Assembly: GCF_003024155.1 (NCBI RefSeq)
Contig: NZ_CP028136.1
Location: forward strand, 1,054,001-1,118,000
Reading direction: 5' to 3'
Source: Christiangramia fulva
GTDB taxonomy: Bacteria; Bacteroidota; Bacteroidia; Flavobacteriales; Flavobacteriaceae
Length of the DNA: 64,000 nt
Within the stretch, counting starts at the first letter, position 1. Each line of letters begins with the position of its first letter. Of this stretch, positions 60,075 to 64,000 are shown one piece after another. The translations under genes were made by a program, and so were the position numbers. The notes beneath the pieces were generated by a model that did not search any database, was not told where the DNA came from, and was given only the letters and a program-made list of their open reading frames with translations.

Positions 60075-61190
60075 ATGAAATTAATCAGGATCATTCCTTT
60101 AATAAGTTTTTTAGCACTATTACTGGCCTGTAACAACAACGAAAGTTCAGGTAATCAGGGACAGGCGCCTACATATCCTGTTCTTAAAATTCCGCGAAAG
60201 ACTGTCACTACTTATAATTCTTATCCGGCATCTATTGAAGGAACCGTAAATAGCGGCGTTCGGGCAAAAGTTCCCGGTTATATCACAGATGTTCTTGTGG
60301 AAGAAGGCGAGGAAGTTAAAAAAGGCCAAATCCTTTTCAAACTGGAAACCGAATCGCTTTCTCAGGATGCGGCAGCGGCAAAAGCAAATGTTAATGCTGC
60401 GCAGGTGGAGGTCAATAAGCTAAAACCCCTGGTAGAAAAGAACATTATCAGCGAGGTGCAGCTTGAAACTGCCAAAGCAAAGCTCCAGCAGGCAAAAAGC
60501 AACTACAATAGTATTGTTGCAAATATTGGGTATTCCAATATTAAAAGTCCCGTTGATGGCGTTGTGGGAAAAATCAATTATAGAAAGGGTGCACTGGTTA
60601 GTCCGCAGGATCAAATCCCTTTGACCACTGTTTCCTCAATAGAAGATGTTTATGCGAATTTTTCGATGAACGAAAAAGATTTCCTTGATTTCATGCAGAA
60701 TGCCGAAGGTGATAACATTTCAGAAAAAATCCAGAATATGCCCAAAGTGAAGCTTTTAATGGCAAATTCCCGGGAATATGAAAAAGAAGGAACTATAGAA
60801 ACCGTTTCGGGCAGCATTGACCAACAAACGGGAACAGTCAATTTCAGGGCAAAATTTGAGAATAACGGACTCCTTAGAAATGGTAGCAGCGGAACTATTA
60901 AAGTCCCCCATACTTTTGAAAATGCGCTTGTCGTGCCAAGCCTTTCAACTTTTGAACGCCAGGGGCAAACCTTTGTTTACAAAGTGCAGGCCGACACCCT
61001 AACTTCTAAAGCTATCCAGGTGAAAGGAGAGGTGAAAAATCTATACGTGGTAAAAGAAAATGACGGAGTCCAGGAAGGCGAATTAATCCTTGCCAATGGC
61101 GTTAACAAGGTGCGTCCCGGAATGAAGATCAATCCTCGCGAAGTGAGCCTTGATAGTATCACTGGATCATTTGATACTGTTTTCAAATAA
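60075..61190 (+). CDS. RND efflux periplasmic adaptor (AcrA/MexA-like)
   Basis: 371 residues, lipoprotein signal with lipobox LAC (FLALLLAC). Barrel-sandwich (biotinyl-lipoyl-like) halves GTVNSGVRAKVPGYITDVLV and VEEGEEVKKGQILFKLE; hairpin (about 95-140; AAAAKANVNAAQVEVNKLKP); then GYSNIKSPVDGVVGKI and the beta-barrel with FENALVVPSLSTFERQGQTFVY. Links the inner-membrane pump to an outer-membrane channel that is not in the window. Starts 15 bp after the regulator, followed by the pump 6 bp later. Confidence 0.93.
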   Translation: MKLIRIIPLISFLALLLACNNNESSGNQGQAPTYPVLKIPRKTVTTYNSYPASIEGTVNSGVRAKVPGYITDVLVEEGEEVKKGQILFKLETESLSQDAAAAKANVNAAQVEVNKLKPLVEKNIISEVQLETAKAKLQQAKSNYNSIVANIGYSNIKSPVDGVVGKINYRKGALVSPQDQIPLTTVSSIEDVYANFSMNEKDFLDFMQNAEGDNISEKIQNMPKVKLLMANSREYEKEGTIETVSGSIDQQTGTVNFRAKFENNGLLRNGSSGTIKVPHTFENALVVPSLSTFERQGQTFVYKVQADTLTSKAIQVKGEVKNLYVVKENDGVQEGELILANGVNKVRPGMKINPREVSLDSITGSFDTVFK

Positions 61191-61196
61191 TAGAGC

Positions 61197-64000
61197 ATGT
61201 TAAAGACATTTATAGAACGCCCCGTACTTTCTACTGTAATTTCCATCATTATTGTGATTCTGGGTCTACTGGGTCTTAGCCAGCTCCCCGTTACCCAATA
61301 TCCCGATATCGCTCCTCCAACGGTACAGGTAAACGCGACCTATCCCGGTGCGAATGCCGAAACACTTATACAAAGTGTGATCATCCCTATTGAAGAGGAA
61401 ATAAACGGAGTGGAAGGAATGAAATATATTACCTCCAGTGCCAGTAATAATGGTAGCGCCAGCATTCAGGTTTTCTTTGAGCAGGGATATGACGCTGATA
61501 TTGCAGCGGTGAATGTTCAGAATCGTGTGGCAAGAGCCAATTCAGTGCTTCCTGCTGAAGTGATTCGTGCAGGGGTTACTACTGTAAAAGCTCAGAATTC
61601 TGCTCTTCTTTATGCCAGTCTTTATTCTGAAAACCCTGATTATGATGATGTTTTTATTCAGAATTATTTGAATATAAACGTAAAACCTGAACTTCAACGG
61701 ATTAATGGGGTTGGGAATGTGAATGTGTTTGGAGGAAAAGATTATGCCATGCGAGTATGGCTTGATCCTGCGAAAATGGCCAATTACGGCCTTGTACCAG
61801 GTGAAGTGATTAACGCCATTGGGGAACAGAGCCTCGAAGCAGCTGCTGGTGCCCTTGGCCAGAATTCCGGAGAATCTTTTGAGTATGTCTTAAAATACAG
61901 CGGACGTTACAGTACCGCTGAACAATATGAAAATATAATCATTAAGACCCAGAGCAACGGTGAGTTTTTAAGAGTGAAAGATGTGGGAAGAGTTGAATTG
62001 GGCGCACAGTCTTATTCTTCCCTTTCAAGGTCTAAAGGCTATCCGGCCTTAAGTTTTGGGGTGTTTCAAACGCCTGGTTCCAATGCGCAGGAAATTATCG
62101 AAAAGGTCTATGATAAACTGAACGAGCTAAAAAAGGATTTTCCCGAAGGAATGGATTATATCATTAATTATGATACCAACAAGTTCCTTACCGCTTCTAT
62201 GGATAAGGTTAAAACTACACTTTTTGAAGCTTTTTTACTTGTATTTCTCGTGGTTTTCATTTTCCTGCAGGATTTCAAATCGACAATTATTCCGGCAATT
62301 GCGGTGCCTGTTTCTATCATCGGAACGTTCTTTTTCCTTAAGGTACTGGGTTATTCTATTAACCTCTTGACCCTTTTCGCTTTAGTTCTGGCAATCGGTA
62401 TTGTTGTAGATGATGCGATCGTGGTGGTTGAAGCCGTTCATGCGAAACTGGAAGAAGGAGCCAAAAGTGCCCGCAAAGCCTCTATTTCTGCAATGAGCGA
62501 AATTGCCGGCGCGATCGTTTCCATTACTCTGGTCATGGCGGCAGTATTTATTCCTATTACTTTTATTCAGGGCCCTGCAGGAGTTTTTTATGAGCAATTC
62601 GGGGTAACCCTGATCATTGCCATTTTAATTTCCGCTGTAAATGCGCTAACTCTGAGTCCTGCCCTTTGCGCTGTTTTTCTGAAACCCAAAAAAGAGGAAG
62701 ACAAAAAGAAGAATTTCTTTCAAAGGTTTCATTCTGCTTTTGAAGCGGGTTTTGCGGCGACACGAAATAAATATACCCAATCCCTGGGATTCCTCACCAA
62801 ACACCGATGGATAAGCCTGCTTATTTTGATCATTGCCGGCCTTGCGATCTACTGGACGAACAAAGAAATTCCTTCTGGTTTTGTCCCTTCTGAAGATCGA
62901 GGGGTAATTTTTGTAAATGCAGAGTTACCACCAGGTTCCTCTCTTGACCGATCTTACGAGGTAACACAGCAATTATACGATCTTGCTCAGGATGTTAAAG
63001 GAGTTCGTACCGCTTCGGTCAGAGCCGGAGGTAACTTTTTCTCCGGCTCAGGAAGTTCTTATGCAATGGGCTTTATTATCCTGGATGACTGGAAAGAACG
63101 GGAGACCGATGAAACTTCAATTGATAGTATCATCGCTAAATTGAATAGGAAATCGGCAGCTATAAGTGATGCAAAGATCATCTATTTTTCTCCACCAAGT
63201 GTCCCCGGGTTTGGTAGTGCAGACGGATTTGAGATGCAACTGATCGATCGTGGTGCCCACACCCTGGAAGAGCTGGATGCCACTGCCAATCAATTTGTGG
63301 GCAATCTCATTCAACAACCAGAAGTTGCTTATGCTTCAAATCCTTTCAGTACCAATTATCCACAATTGCAAATAGATATTGATGTTCCAAAAGCGAAAGA
63401 AGCCGGAGTTTCTGTAAAAGATATCCTTTCTGTACTTCAGGGTTATGTAGGAGGTTATTACACGGCTAATTTCAGTCGCTTTGGCAAGCAGTACAGGGTT
63501 TTTGTTCAGGCTCTACCTGAAGATCGCGTAGATAAGCAAAGCCTAAACAGTATGTATGTAAAAACATCTGGAGGAGATATGACTCCTATTTCCCAGTTCG
63601 TCTCTTTAAACAGGACCTACGGACCTCAAACCATTTCACGATTTAATCTTTTCACCGCCATAACCATAAACGGAACGGCTGCAGCCGGAAAAAGTTCAGG
63701 AGGAACCATCGACGCCATACGAAGGGTCGCGAAGGATCTTCCGGCCGGTTTCGATGTGGAATTTTCTGGCCTTACCCGCGAAGAAATTGCAACGGCAGGT
63801 CAGGCCGGTATTATTTTCCTGCTCAGTATTGTCTTTGTTTATTTCTTACTTGCCGCCCAATATGAAAGTTACCTGTTGCCATTTTCGGTGATCTTTTCTT
63901 TGCCAATAGGGGTTGCAGGCGCTTATCTCTGCACCTGGGCAGCCGGCCTCCAAAATAACATATATTTCCAGATCGCCCTCATCATGCTTATTGGACTCCT
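61197..64000 (+). CDS. RND efflux inner-membrane pump, AcrB/HAE1 type (partial at window edge)
   Basis: Frame opens at ATG 61197 (MLKTFIERPVLSTVISIIIV) and is still open at 64000, so 934 codons are seen; a complete AcrB is about 1050 residues, so roughly 115 are missing. Features: PTVQVNATYPGANAETLIQS, the porter domain, TM4 proton-relay pair Asp-Asp in LAIGIVVDDAIVVVEAV, TM helices in GVFYEQFGVTLIIAILISAV, PSGFVPSEDRGVIFVNAELP opening the second half, and SGLTREEIATAGQAGIIFLL near the end. Drug or solute exporter driven by protons; substrate unknown. Confidence 0.95.
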   Translation, partial: MLKTFIERPVLSTVISIIIVILGLLGLSQLPVTQYPDIAPPTVQVNATYPGANAETLIQSVIIPIEEEINGVEGMKYITSSASNNGSASIQVFFEQGYDADIAAVNVQNRVARANSVLPAEVIRAGVTTVKAQNSALLYASLYSENPDYDDVFIQNYLNINVKPELQRINGVGNVNVFGGKDYAMRVWLDPAKMANYGLVPGEVINAIGEQSLEAAAGALGQNSGESFEYVLKYSGRYSTAEQYENIIIKTQSNGEFLRVKDVGRVELGAQSYSSLSRSKGYPALSFGVFQTPGSNAQEIIEKVYDKLNELKKDFPEGMDYIINYDTNKFLTASMDKVKTTLFEAFLLVFLVVFIFLQDFKSTIIPAIAVPVSIIGTFFFLKVLGYSINLLTLFALVLAIGIVVDDAIVVVEAVHAKLEEGAKSARKASISAMSEIAGAIVSITLVMAAVFIPITFIQGPAGVFYEQFGVTLIIAILISAVNALTLSPALCAVFLKPKKEEDKKKNFFQRFHSAFEAGFAATRNKYTQSLGFLTKHRWISLLILIIAGLAIYWTNKEIPSGFVPSEDRGVIFVNAELPPGSSLDRSYEVTQQLYDLAQDVKGVRTASVRAGGNFFSGSGSSYAMGFIILDDWKERETDETSIDSIIAKLNRKSAAISDAKIIYFSPPSVPGFGSADGFEMQLIDRGAHTLEELDATANQFVGNLIQQPEVAYASNPFSTNYPQLQIDIDVPKAKEAGVSVKDILSVLQGYVGGYYTANFSRFGKQYRVFVQALPEDRVDKQSLNSMYVKTSGGDMTPISQFVSLNRTYGPQTISRFNLFTAITINGTAAAGKSSGGTIDAIRRVAKDLPAGFDVEFSGLTREEIATAGQAGIIFLLSIVFVYFLLAAQYESYLLPFSVIFSLPIGVAGAYLCTWAAGLQNNIYFQIALIMLIGL

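Noticed and set aside
1-64000. CRISPR arrays, prophage, toxin-antitoxin or restriction systems
   Set aside because: No regularly spaced direct repeats, phage structural genes, cas genes, methylases or obvious toxin pairs were found; the AlbA_2 protein alone is not evidence for a defence island.

Overview
The window looks like the chromosome of a marine-type flavobacterium (Bacteroidota, Flavobacteriaceae, of the Gramella/Christiangramia/Salegentibacter kind; genus not proven). The grounds are protein character (a complete eight-gene bat/MoxR aerotolerance operon, SPI or SPII signal peptides opening MKK..., OMP_b-brl_3 TonB receptor, LytS/LytTR pair, IVP four-helix-bundle gene), moderate-to-low GC, the near absence of Shine-Dalgarno sequences, and several matches to the Bacteroidota promoter TTG-N19-21-TAnnTTTG. 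I saw no rRNA operon, prophage, CRISPR array or ordinary transposase.

Region by region. 1-2.4 kb: edge of an exported protein, two small membrane/lipoprotein genes, and a PAS-like LuxR regulator behind a long structured leader. 2.5-6.7 kb: a four-gene nitrite-reduction operon on the minus strand (AniA-like NirK fused to cytochrome c, a cysteine-less NirV, SCO-type copper chaperone, alginate-export-like barrel) with a perfect Fnr-type palindrome upstream. 7-16.2 kb: xylan/xylose module (GH3 xylosidase, Nudix-derived XylR-like regulator, XylB, XylA, GH43 lipoprotein, SGNH/sialate-type acetylesterase). 16.3-29.6 kb: tRNA-Arg(CCT) and housekeeping genes (DUF1028 hydrolase, DPP-IV-like peptidase, PLP enzymes, DMT transporter, YicC-Gmk-NadD). 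29.6-35.6 kb: Kbp-like LysM/BON protein, GpsA, a repeat-bearing lipoprotein, PheS with two small downstream genes (one of 58 codons), a CREST ceramidase-like protein, CvpA. 35.7-44.8 kb: the bat operon. 44.9-51.6 kb: DUF4382 lipoprotein, an SDR / AlbA_2 / phosphoesterase gene row interrupted by an IVP four-helix gene inside an inverted repeat, acyl-ACP desaturase, OM barrel, YkvA. 51.6-64 kb: TonB receptor divergent from a LytS-LytTR pair, ALDH7, 3-hydroxyanthranilate dioxygenase, isoaspartyl peptidase, and a GbsR/MarR-regulated RND efflux pump that runs off the window.

How the parts work together. The nirK operon supplies the enzyme, a probable copper-delivery factor and accessory proteins for nitrite respiration, likely switched by a Crp/Fnr regulator that is not in the window. 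The xyl genes remove acetyl and side-chain groups from xylo-oligosaccharides, release xylose, isomerise it and phosphorylate it; a transporter and SusC/D pair are absent. The efflux operon has an exact 8-4-8 palindrome between regulator and promoter, a simple autoregulated drug-response switch.

The most unusual structure is the 440-bp unit at 46656-47095: a four-helix-bundle (23S intervening-sequence-protein family) gene whose two flanks are complementary over 23 bases with a single 7-base gap, so that the gene sits in the loop of a stem, as rRNA intervening sequences do, but here between two protein genes. A gene-less palindrome of similar style lies between moxR and the DUF58 gene and may be a relic or relative.
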